From contig JASANC010004792.1 of the NCBI GenBank assembly GCA_030248135.1, positions 1-64,000 on the forward strand: a stretch of DNA of 64,000 nt, in the 5' to 3' direction. Of this stretch, positions 1 to 12,011 are shown in pieces; positions within the stretch are counted from its first letter, which is position 1; every line of letters begins with the position of its first letter. The DNA is from Theristus sp. LFF4_11. Taxonomy: Eukaryota; Nematoda; Chromadorea; Monhysterida; Xyalidae. Under the pieces are notes generated by a model that ran no database searches, was not told the DNA's origin, and saw only the letters and a program-made list of their open reading frames with translations. Made by a program: the position numbers and the translations under genes.

Positions 1-500
1 ATGAAAATTTTTTTAAAAAAAAAAAGTGATTAAAAAAAAACAAAAATGCCGATTTTTTTTAAAAAAAAAAAATTCGAAAAATTTTCCTCTAATATGCTCT
101 GAAAACCTCAATTTTGGCACAATTTTTCGAAAGTTCAACAAAAATTTTCTTTGATTATACCTCGTAAAACCTTTAGCAGTCGATTTTGGGCCGTTTTACC
201 GACTGATTTTAGGCTTCGACAACATCTGCGATGAAGTTTTTGAGCGTCCCAAAGCTTAGCCTACCATTTCCGATGCAGATAAGGTGACGATTCGCCTCGC
301 AGAGCGTCCGATTGTGCTCGCTGCTCCGTTTGCAAGCGCTACGTTGTCTGGTTGCTGCTTCGTGTCGTGTCGTCGCGACACCATCAGAAGAATTGATCGA
401 ATTTCAAGGCGGTATGTTTGTCTTCACTTTAGCATTAGCTTAGCTGGGGACAATTAGTGACGTTTTGGAGGTCAAAACACAAGAAGAGGCATGGTGACGG
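1..500 (-). repeat. Left arm of a large inverted (foldback) repeat
   Basis: Read on the minus strand, this arm matches 2081-2583 almost base for base. The match runs from the A/T-rich outer edge through a GC-mixed core to GGCATGGTGACGG at 487-499. It begins at window base 1, so the repeat may extend further left. The core stays open in one frame for over 100 codons in the right arm, but nothing in it resembles a known protein. I read it as a non-coding transposon-like repeat. Confidence 0.8.
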
Positions 501-929
501 ACATGTACCTAAGCACACAAAGAAGTTGGGAAGAAAATTTGGTTTGAATTGAACTTTCAAAAAATTATGCCATAAATCGAATTTTCAGAGCAAAGTAGAA
601 GAAAAATTTTTCAAATTTTTTTTAAGTTTGAAAAAAAATCCAAATTTAAAAAACAAAACAAAAAAAAATTAAAAAAAAATTTTTTTTCCAAGCCCCTAAC
701 TCTAGGGGGGGCACCGTGCCACCCCCCCTAAAACCGGGCACCCCCCCCCCATCGGACCCCCCCCTCGAAAATTTGGCCGACACCCCCCCACATAGAGATG
801 TCAAGAAAAAAAAATTTTCTATTTTTTTTCTTTTTAAAAAAAAAAAATTTTTTTTTAAAATTTTTTTTTTAAAAATGAAAGTTGTTCAGAATTTTTCAGG
901 GAGTCCGAATATCACCATCTGAGGAGCCA

Positions 930-1560
930 CCGACTTACCATATGACCCCCACTCATATGGGAGGAGGGTGAAAATTTCAGACTTGGTTTCGGCGACCCCA
1001 TTTTCCCACCGACGACATCACGTCTCGTGTTTTGCCTCTCAATTCACCTCAAATAACATGGAAACAAGTTCCACAACAAACCGGTGTGATCACGCTGACG
1101 ACACGAGGCGAAACAGCAACGAGCAACCAACGAAGTTACGCTTGCAGTGGCAGACAGTGCAATTTCCACCTTTCGAGATCCTGAAAAACGATGCGTAAAT
1201 GTGAGTTCTCTGCTTCTATCTCACCTTAGCGACATCGGAATTTGTTGAACTAGCCTTTGCGACGCTCAAGTACTTCAATGCGCGAGTCGATCATCACTCA
1301 CCAAGGCTGAAAACAGTCGATAAATCAATCCAGAATACCACCTGCAGCGTTGAAGACTAAGTGACAAGGTAAAGTCAAAGAAAATTTTTGTTGAACTTTC
1401 GAAAAATTATGCCAAAAACGGCATTTTCAGGGCACATTAAAGAAAAAATTTCAAAAATTTTTAATAAAAAAAATAAAAAAAAAAGCTCATTTTTTTTTTA
1501 CTTTTTTTTAAAAAAAAAATTAAAAAAAAATTTTTTTTTTGACCCTTACATCTCTACCCC
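930..1560 (+). repeat. Diverged internal copy of the foldback repeat
   Basis: The block 1081-1470 follows the right arm in direct orientation. Shared landmarks are GACGCTCAA near 1262, GTTGAACTTTCGAAAAATT near 1390 and a TTTTCAG-GGCACATTA end. It is much more diverged than the two outer arms are from each other. Poly-T/poly-A and poly-C runs flank it, as they do the arms. No gene is visible in 500-2080. Confidence 0.6.
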
Positions 1561-2080
1561 CACACCCCCCATGAAATTTTGTCTGGCGGAGACCCCCCCC
1601 CAAAATTTTCCGTACACCCTAAAATTTTTTTCGAAAATCATGATTTTTTGTCTATAAAGTCCATAATATAAGCTGAATATATGATAACTTGACCATCTTC
1701 ATTGTAATTTCTACGATTTTGCAGCAAAATTTAGCGTTTTTCCTTCAAAATTTAAGCGAAAAATTATCATGGGGGGGTGGGGGGGTGGACCCCCCCCCCA
1801 CAGAAAATTTTGAAAAAATGCACCCCCCCATGGGACCCCCATGGGGGGGTCCCACGTTACCATAGGTTGGACCTAGGGTTGTTAAAAAAAACAAAAATCG
1901 TCATTTTTGTTTTTTTAAAAAAAAAATTTTTTTTTTTTAAATTTCAAAAATCAAAGTTGTGCTAAATCAATCAGGGAGTCCGAAGAACCACATATGATAT
2001 GCAAGCGCCTCCCGAATGACTCCCATATGACGGAACTTTGCAGATTTTGTTTTGGTGACCTCAATTACCCCTTTTCCAAA

Positions 2081-2583
2081 CCGTCACCATGCCTCTTCTT
2101 GTGTATTGATTGACCTCCAAAACGTCACTAATTGTCCCCAGCTAAACTAATGCTAAAGTGAAGACAAACATACCGCCTTGAAATTCGATCAATTCTTCTG
2201 ATGGTGTTGCGACGACACGACACGAAGCAGCAAGCAACCAGACAACGTAGCGCTTGCAAACGGAGCAGCGAGCACAATCGGACGCTCTGCGAGGCGAATC
2301 GTCACCTTATCTGCATCGGAAATGGTAGGCCAAGCTTTGGGACGCTCAAAAACTTCATCGCAGATGTTGTCGTAGCCTAAAATCAGTCGGTAAAACGGCC
2401 CAAAATCGACTGCTAAAGGTTTTACGAGGTATAATCGAAGAAAATTTTTGTTGAACTTTCGAAAAATTTTGCCAAAATTGAGGTTTTCAGAGCATATTAG
2501 AGGAAAATTTTTCGAATTTTTTTTTTTGAAAAAAATCGGCATTTTTGTTTTTTTTTAATCACTTTTTTTTAAAAAAATTTTCA
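2081..2583 (+). repeat. Right arm of the large inverted repeat
   Basis: Inverted partner of 1-500. The high identity between the arms and the roughly 1.6-kb loop fit a foldback DNA element or two head-to-head copies of one family. The arm ends about 300 bp before the POLR3F start codon. The gap contains long C and G runs at 2630-2690 and 2836-2870. Confidence 0.8.
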
Positions 2584-2879
2584 TTTTTGTTTAACAACCC
2601 TAGTTGGACCCCCCCCTCACTTTTTGGTCGGCACCCCCCCACGGCACCATATGGTGACCGGTATGGTGACCATACCCCCCCCCCCCCTTCGAAAATTGTT
2701 TTGGGCCCACGGTACTGATTTTATGTCTTCGAAGACAAAAATTTTCAGATAGATAGCTGGCTGAGAAAATTTTTTAGATAGATAATAACTGAGCCGAAAA
2801 AACCTGTTTGATAGAGATAGATTCGAAAATTTTTTTGGGGGGGGGGCGGCCCCCCCCAGCCCCCCCCCCTAGAACAACT

Positions 2880-5800
2880 ATGGAAAGCACCACTGAATTT
2901 AAATACAAAATGTCGTCCGCTTCGACAAGCGGTGGTGGTGCCGCCGTTGTCGCCGTGAAAACTGAACTGATGGACACCAACAACGTTGCCGACAAAGATG
3001 GCGGCGGTGACGTCGACGCGCGGATCGTGTCGATTTTGCAGAATTTTGACAGCGGAATCATGAACACGGAACTGGAGACGAAACTGCCCGGCGTCGCGAC
3101 GGAGGCACGCGCGGCAGCCATAAATCGACTGTTGCTGGCGCAGAAGATTGAAATGCGAACGATCGGCGGTGGCATGAACAACTTTCTGTTGAAACTGAAA
3201 AGTTCGGAGTCGTTTGAAAAGTTGAAAGGTGAGTTTTGTGTTATTGGTTTGGTGCTTTTTTGAGTTAATTTGGTACTTTTCTCAGTTCTTTGTTGAGTCT
3301 TTGGTGCAAATTGCGAGTCGAGTCGCAGACAACGTTGCAGAACAGAGTGGTTGAAGGAAGCTGCTGTTTTGTTCATCAAATCAACAACATGTCATTTTTC
3401 AGCTTCGTGCTTGGCAATTGAATTTTTGAGCCAATCTACCCAAAGTCAATATGAACCCATATCTACCGTTCTCCCTCCAACCGAGTTTTTTTTGCCGTTT
3501 TTCACAGGCGCCTCGCAAGAGGAAGCGCTGCTGTACCAGTTGATAGACGACGCGGGCACTCGGTGCATTTGGATTCGTGACATTCGCGCTCAGAGTGGTC
3601 TGCCACAAGCACGCGTCGATAAATTGTTGAAGGTTAGATTGGGAACGGTTATTATTGGTCTATTCGGACAATCGAATTTTGAACTGGTGTCGATGCCGCT
3701 GCAGTTGAATGTACTAGTTAGTTCTGATGTTCCATTAGAGTTGCTGTTTGACTGTAGTCAGTTTTATTAAAGTGAGGAGTTTTACTCCAGCGTGTTCCAG
3801 ACGTTAGACCGTAACAAGTTCCGGTTGAATATTTGAACCCAATGTTCATCTTTGACCAAGCTTCTTGCCAAAATGGTGCCCATTTAGACTCGCTTCAAGG
3901 TGGGGATGTGCCAGGGATGTGGTTTGCTGATCGTATTGTGTGAAAAAATCAGTTGTGCTTTGACTAAAAGCGATCTTCTGAACGACGCTGGCGTTGTTGC
4001 AGGCGATGGAAAAGAAGAATCTGGTGAAATCGGTCCGAGCGACGGACGCCGGACGTCGAAAGCTGTACATTCTGTACGATCGTACGCCCGATAAAGAGCT
4101 GACCGGAGGACCGTTCTGCTCAAACGGCGTCGGTGGTGTTCACGTTTGGTTTCTGAACGTCCAGTTCTTGTCTCTTAGTGTCGATTTTTTGTGTCCAGTT
4201 GAAGCTTTTTCGGGGTGAAGAAAAACGTGCAGTCCTCGTGTCACTGGGACCCGGTCTTCGCCATCGCCCCTTCCCCTCCCCCTCCCGGGCGATCGTGGAA
4301 CGTGGTGCATTCAGCGGCATGTGCTGCACATGCATGTGGCGGCACAGGCACATGCCGCACATCTCTGCTCTGTTGACGCACCGCATTGCGGCAGCCAAGT
4401 TTCATCACCAAAATGCGCGCTTTCTGTGCTGGACCGAAGCAGAAGAACCATGTTCCTCTTGCACCTCTGTGTTGTGTCGTTGTCAACTCTCCACCTGCAG
4501 TGTGTTTCTACAATTGTATGCAATTAGCTGATTGGTTGAGGACCAAGTGCTGTGTGCATTCTGTGCAGGCATTGCTAGTGGAGGTGTCCTGCACAGAAAG
4601 CATGCATGATGCATCACGTGTGCGCCAACCAATCAGCTAATTGCATATGATATACAGTCGTAACTCTGAAACATATGCAACTAGCTGATTGGTTGCTGCC
4701 TGCCTTCTGCGCATGAATTGCTGTGGATGCGGCGTTTGGTCCATGCAGCACGTGACCACCAACCAATCGGCTAGTTGGACATGTCATACAGTTAGACCGT
4801 ACAAATATGACCGTCATCTCTCACTCCCCTCTCCATCTCCATGCAGGAGTTCGACACGCAGTTCGTCGATCTACTGAACGACCAATGCCACAAACTGTTG
4901 CACAGCCGCGCCGAGCTCGCCAGCCGCCGGTGGCCGCACGATCCGATCGCGCAGAAACGCGCGTCGTTCGTGACGACGGCCGAGGTCGCACGGCACGTCG
5001 TCGAGTCGCGCATAAGCAACGTGAAGTTGGACTTGGAGGTTGGCGGGTTTTTGAGCGCGCAGGCTGTTGGGTTGGTTTCATGAAGATTTGAGTGCCGCTC
5101 GTGCGGTCATTGTTTTCGAGGCGCCGGGAAATCATGGGAAACTGTGGGTCTGTTTGATTGGTTGATTGATTGGAACAATGCCCGTTCTCGACGGCACATG
5201 ATTAACTCGCACGCCTCATGATGTCGCAACTATCCCGTAATGCGTGCGGGCGCGCACCACATAACGGCCGATTCACGTGCCACCGTGCCGTCGAACGCGA
5301 TGAAAAATGCGACGGTTCGTGGATTTTTTTGGCCCGTGCGCGAAAATATTAATGTGAGCGTATGAAAAAGTTGGCTTGAAACTCTGATATAAACCAAACG
5401 TGCTGCAACTAGGGATGGAGCCGGTTCCGGTCCGGATTCCGGTTTCCGGATTCCGGCGCTTAAAATAGGATCCGGATCCGGTCCGGATTCCGGCGCAAAT
5501 TTGCCGGATCCGGCCGGATCCGGCCGGAATAGCCGAGACCCGAGAATTAACCAGTTTATTCCTGCGTTTCAGAGTTGTTCAATGGTTTGACAAATTTGTT
5601 TTGGTGCTTTGTTGGTTTCGTTGTTGTGCATTTGGCATGTGATCAGTGAGCGTTGCTTTAGTTTATTGTCTGTTCAATGGTAAACGGTTCACTATTTTTG
5701 TCTTAAGTGGTAAACTTATATGCAGCATCGTCCACTTTGAAAAACGTGGCTGCCAGCAATGGGCACGTCTTTTGGCCGACGTTGTTGATGAACAAAGCAA

Positions 5801-7208
5801 GTTTTTTTTTGAAATCAGCCATCTTCGTTTGTCATATTCAGTTCGCTGGCAAACAGTGGCTTTTTTGTGAGCAGTACCGAAGACAAGGGGGTGGGTGGAC
5901 CACCAGAACACCAGCGATGTCATCGTGGGTGTGCGGGGTGCCGTGTTGCCCGCCGTGTGCGCACTGAAGCAGCGCATCGAACAAGTCGATGCGAGTGGCA
6001 TTGGTACGGCGAAAGAAACGCTGCTCCCAGCATCGACACACGCTTCCGTGCGCTTTTCCGCGAATTCTACATCGTGGCCACGTACGTTGATCCGCGATTC
6101 AAAAATACAGCAGTCGTATTCAAAATGCGGGCGCGATTCGTTGTGAACTACTTCACATTGCAAAGAAAATCTTGAAACGACCGGAGACGCCCACAAACTG
6201 CGACGATACATCCGAGGTCGCGAACAAGGACGGTGACGAAAGTGAACGCGAGCCCGAACCAAAAAAGAAATCGACTGGCCTCTACGGAGGCATCGAGTTT
6301 CACGCTGCGCGACCGCGCAACCCGTCAGGCGAATCCAGTCTCGAAGACGAATATGTACTGGATGATTTAAGAGTCGGATGATTTTATCAACGAACCGGAC
6401 AAAAGTGATCTGGTGCTAGACTTTTTGCGGCTGAACTCGTCGAAATACCCCAAACTATCGACAATCGCGCGCAGATACCTGGCACCGCCACCAACAAGCA
6501 TGGCAAGCGAACGAATGTTCTCTGAAGCCAGGCAGGTGTTTGTGCACAGCCGATCTCGTCTGTCAACTCAGAACGCCGAAAAGGTCATGTTTCTGAATAG
6601 AGTGTTGCTGCCAGCACTCGATTATGCCTATGCGATGTGAATTTTGTCAGTTGTTGTTGTTGTAATTTTTTGGTTGGTTCACGTGCTGTGTCTTGCTGAC
6701 TCTGTGTCTGTGTCTGTGCTGTTTTCTGCTGAAAATGTGATGAAGGAGCGACGAAATGAGACATGATGAGACGGATGTTTTTTTAGACATAAAAAGGCCA
6801 TTCCGGTCCGGATTCCGGCAATTTTTGCCGGATCCGGCCCGGCCGGAATGGGCTTTTGCCGGATCCGGCCCGGATTCCGGCAAATTTGCCGGATCCATCC
6901 CTAGCTGCAACTAACGTCCGTGTGCCCTCTTCTGCTATCCGTTTCGCAAATTGTATTTTTTTCTTTTTTTCCAGCACGTCGAGCAAATCCTGGACACGCT
7001 GGTCTACGACGGCACCGCCGAACGTGAGCCGGCCTCGGATGGTAAATCCACCAGCAAATACCGGGCCGTTGCGCCGTCGGCGACGTCCGGCGGCGGTCTA
7101 GCAAACGTGCCGTGCACCTTTTGTCCCGTCTATCGTGACTGTAGACCGGGAGGCGTGGTCTCGCCGGCGAGTTGTCGCTATTTCACGGATTGGTTGAATG
7201 AGGTGTGA
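2880..7208 (+). CDS. POLR3F: RNA polymerase III subunit RPC6/RPC34 (POLR3F)
   Basis: RPC6 is a winged-helix subunit of the Pol III RPC3-RPC6-RPC7 subcomplex needed for promoter opening on tRNA and 5S genes. Exons are 2880-3228, 3508-3632, 4003 to about 4128, 4847-5038 and 6975-7208, with phases 1, 0, 0, 0. The product is about 341 residues against 316 in human. Family blocks are clear: EEALLYQLIDDAG and IWIRDIRAQSGLP in exon 2, KKNLVKSVRATDAGRRKLYI in exon 3, EFDTQFVDLLNDQC in exon 4. The C-terminal cysteines C..C.....C........C (CTFCPVYRDC, then SPASC) are the iron-sulfur motif seen in animal RPC6. The end of exon 3 is uncertain (4128 or 4137). I chose ATG 2880; an in-frame ATG at 2910 is possible. 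Intron 3 carries hairpin MITEs and intron 4 a hAT element. Confidence 0.93.
4520..4803. repeat. Two tandem hairpin MITE copies in POLR3F intron 3
   Basis: Two imperfect palindromes lie side by side (about 4520-4655 and 4655-4803). Each has AGCTGATTGGTTG on one side and CAACCAATCAGCT or CAACCAATCGGCTA on the other, with a CTGTGCAG...CTGCACAG inner stem. They belong to the same family as 37314-37485 and about 47799-47974. The second copy ends about 44 bp before the exon-4 acceptor. Confidence 0.75.
5410..6903 (+). mobile_element. hAT-family DNA transposon, internally deleted, with 8-bp target duplication
   Basis: Termini are TAGGGATGGA at 5410 and its complement ending CCATCCCTA at 6903. They are flanked by identical 8-bp copies of GCTGCAAC at 5402-5409 and 6904-6911. 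An 8-bp duplication and TAGGG-type ends are hallmarks of hAT elements. Subterminal zones 5410-5535 and 6797-6900 are packed with CCGGATCCGG-like repeats, probable transposase binding sites. The element is 1,494 bp, too short for a full transposase gene. It sits in sense orientation in the last intron of POLR3F. Confidence 0.93.
5895..6640 (+). pseudogene. hAT transposase remnant (C-terminal half)
   Basis: Recognisable blocks are a VATYVDPRFKN segment (about 6080-6110), the hAT strand-helix motif, and a C-terminal dimerisation domain (hATC) at 6413-6640 with YPKLSTIARRYLAPPPTS, SERMFS and VMFLNRVL. Reading needs at least two frame changes, near 6030 and near 6365. The BED zinc finger and most of the catalytic core are missing. 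It is dead, and any movement would have needed an enzyme supplied from elsewhere. Confidence 0.88.
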
Positions 7209-7462
7209 TTGGTGTGGTTTGGTAGGTGAGACATCTTAAAAACAGTTTTGAAACATTTTATGGATACATGCGATTTGGGTGCGAATGAGCAGTTTCACGT
7301 CGATTTTTATTGATTGTTGTTTGTTACTCTTCTGCTTACTCTGAATATACGGGTGTTTGTCGTGTCAAATTCCAAATGTTTCTGTTTGCTAATTTCAGTA
7401 TTCTCACTTCTCATTGTTTGTTGGTGACTGTTATTGTTATTCTTGTTATCCCCTTTTTGTAA

Positions 7463-7468
7463 AATAAA
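7463..7468 (+). terminator. Probable poly(A) signal of POLR3F
   Basis: AATAAA about 255 bases after the POLR3F stop and about 160 bases before the likely acceptor (TTCCAG ending 7630) of the next gene. The position fits 3' end formation between closely spaced same-strand genes. Confidence 0.5.
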
Positions 7469-7525
7469 ACTGCAGTATCGCTAGTTTGATCGGTATGGTC
7501 TGTTTTTGGAAACACAGGTTGTTAA

Positions 7526-10007
<2,482 letters not shown>

Positions 10008-10314
10008 AATTTCGTTCTCTGGCTGGTTTTTCACCAAAATTATTGTTTCCAATTCTTGTGCCTGCTCTCATTGTTGTTTGTTTTGTTCTGTTTGTATTAT
10101 TGTCGATTCGGGTGTATAGTGTTTCCGCTATTCTGAGTTTGGTTATTTTATTACGAGTAACTTCCGATTGAGTCGCGTTCGTCATTTATACGTGGGTTTG
10201 GTATTGTTTGTTCAAGTTAGTGTTCTGTTCCGTCGAGCAGAAATCAAAGCCGACCGAAAGAAAAACCGGACAATTCTCTGAAAAAAATCCACCGGCAAAC
10301 AAAACGCGGTCATC

Positions 10315-11109
10315 ATGACCGCTCACATGGCGCGATCGCGTCTCCGGCTTTCAGCCGCCACCAGCAGCCCGTCGACGTCTCGCACACTCCTCTCAGCCAA
10401 TCAACGCTCGAACTCGATCGCCGCCGCCGACCTGCGTCGATTCCACCATCGTTCATTTCTGAAATCGTCGTTCGACCATCGACCAACCATCGCCGTCCAC
10501 TATCGGCCATACTCGGCGTTTTGTAATCGCCCGCCGGATCGGCAGTTCATCGTCGGCAGTTCCGTTTTCTCGCGGCTTCGCTCGAGCTCGCTACCGCCGG
10601 GGAGCTCGCAGGCGTCGATCGCTCTATTGAACAAGGTCGGATCGCTGAGAGCGGCCGTGACGACGGCGAGCGGTGCGATGCTGGAGCGACCGTCGCCCGT
10701 CGGATTCGCGCGACCGCTGCTCGCGAGCGTGCTACTGTGCGCCGGTTGGCGTTTTTTGGCGGTGCTTTCGTTTGGGTTGGATTTGGTGTTGAGTGGCATA
10801 CGCCACCAGCTGAGGTCGCCCACCACACCCACCAACCCGCCTTGCTGCGCGAGTTTTGATCCACCATGCGTGCTCTTGGGCATGATTCATTCTTTTTGCG
10901 GACAGGCTGGTGTGACACCGCGCACACACAACACCAAACTTCAGCGAGCCAATGATTGTTGTGGTTTGGTTGATTTGAATGTGGGCATCAGTGATTTTGA
11001 GCCGATTTTTTTTTATTTAGGCATCAGCATCGGCATGAACATGGCGAAACAACTGGCCGAATTCCTGGAGGAAATGGAGATCTTTGTGCCGAGTGACGAC
11101 GACGATTGA
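10315..11109 (+). CDS. SMDT1: Essential MCU regulator EMRE (SMDT1), mitochondrial inner membrane
   Basis: EMRE is a single-pass inner-membrane protein that couples the MCU calcium channel to its MICU gatekeepers. Exons 10315-10744 and 11021-11109 join in phase 1 to give 172 residues. The first ~100 residues are Ser/Arg-rich and low in acid, as expected for a matrix-targeting sequence. Then come SGAMLERPSPVGFARP (family SGA..xKP..FG signature), a transmembrane helix split by the intron (PLLASVLLCAG, then GISIGMN), and the diagnostic tail FLEEMEIFVPSDDDD, matching the EMRE end (LLEE.DIFVP plus Asp run) that contacts MICU1. It is longer than vertebrate EMRE (107 residues), all of the excess at the N-terminus. 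The intron has no in-frame stop. Confidence 0.9.
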   Translation: MTAHMARSRLRLSAATSSPSTSRTLLSANQRSNSIAAADLRRFHHRSFLKSSFDHRPTIAVHYRPYSAFCNRPPDRQFIVGSSVFSRLRSSSLPPGSSQASIALLNKVGSLRAAVTTASGAMLERPSPVGFARPLLASVLLCAGWRFLAVLSFGLDLVLSGIRHQLRSPTTPTNPPCCASFDPPCVLLGMIHSFCGQAGVTPRTHNTKLQRANDCCGLVDLNVGISDFEPIFFYLGISIGMNMAKQLAEFLEEMEIFVPSDDDD

Positions 11110-11464
11110 TTGATTGATCCGTGTTCGTTTTTTGAAAAGTAAAATCTGATCCTTCTGTACAATCCCGTTTTCTTACAATCATGGCTAACGGTTGTTTTTT
11201 AATGTCTTTTACTTCGCTTATACTATGTTTCTGGGAAACAGTGAAAGTTGGCTTACTCTTTTCGTTCGTCAGTTCGGTAAAGGAATTGAGTGGTGTTTTG
11301 TCATCTCTAACCGCTAGCATTCTTTTTTATGAAAAGCGTTGATTTCACGGTCGTTTTTGTCAGTGTTTTTGTTTTTGTGCCGTGTTGTTTGTCAGTCATT
11401 GATTCGTATGCAAGTTTGTTTTTGGCAGAAGTGCACTTTTTCTGTGGTCTCGTCCTGAAGTGAT

Positions 11465-11470
11465 AATAAA
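11465..11470 (+). terminator. Probable poly(A) signal of EMRE
   Basis: AATAAA lies 356 bases after the EMRE stop and about 165 bases before the CTCCAG acceptor-like site at 11619-11624 that precedes the next gene. Confidence 0.45.
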
Positions 11471-11672
11471 TAAAAGTGATATATTCGCCATTCGAGTCGT
11501 TCGGTTGTCCATGGCGTGGTTTTCATTCCACATTACCTTCAGTTTTTGAACTCCCGTTTTTGAAGAATAAGAATTTGAAAGGCCGATTTCTCTTCACGGT
11601 CTCTGCCTCTATTTTGCTCCAGACTCCCGAGTCACTAAGTCAGAACAACAAAAAAGGTGGTTCAACGAAAAA

Positions 11673-12011
11673 ATGCTGAGTTCCTTGGCGAATCTGACGA
11701 AATCCGGCAGTCAACAAAAAGCGTCCGATGACCGGGTGACGGTCGACTTGCCGCGGGCGCCCGCTGTCGACCATTGCGTGAAACAGTTGGTCGACGCCGA
11801 CGCCAACGACCCGCTCTATCGAATGTACCCGTCGCCTCCGATCGTGACGGATCGCATTCCGCCCGGCTCCGCCCTCGAACGCTGGTTGGCTGTCGAAGAG
11901 CAACTGCAGGCGGCGCCGCAGCGGTTGGCGGACACTCGACAACTGGTGGACGATCTGAAGCGTGATTTGCGGACAATGGCTGAGCACCCGGGTGATGGTG
12001 ATGGGAAGTGA
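11673..12011 (+). CDS. UPF0449 family protein (C19orf25-like), function unknown
   Basis: A single exon encodes 112 residues. The early block LPRAPAVDHCVKQLVDADA followed by NDPLY resembles the UPF0449 signature (LP.RP.PPT.EQ...D....A..DP.F). A C-terminal amphipathic helix of about 50 residues (ERWLAVEEQLQ to DDLKRDLRTM) probably forms a coiled coil, as in human C19orf25 (118 residues). The ATG follows two acceptor-like sites (CTCCAG at 11624, GTCAG at 11644). It is the last of four same-strand housekeeping genes. The assignment rests on remembered motif similarity and could be another small coiled-coil protein. Confidence 0.6.
   Translation: MLSSLANLTKSGSQQKASDDRVTVDLPRAPAVDHCVKQLVDADANDPLYRMYPSPPIVTDRIPPGSALERWLAVEEQLQAAPQRLADTRQLVDDLKRDLRTMAEHPGDGDGK

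Noticed and set aside
2189..2542. 117-codon minus-strand frame as a gene
   Set aside because: It lies wholly inside the foldback repeat arm and is interrupted by a stop in the nearly identical left arm (CTTAGCC near 256).
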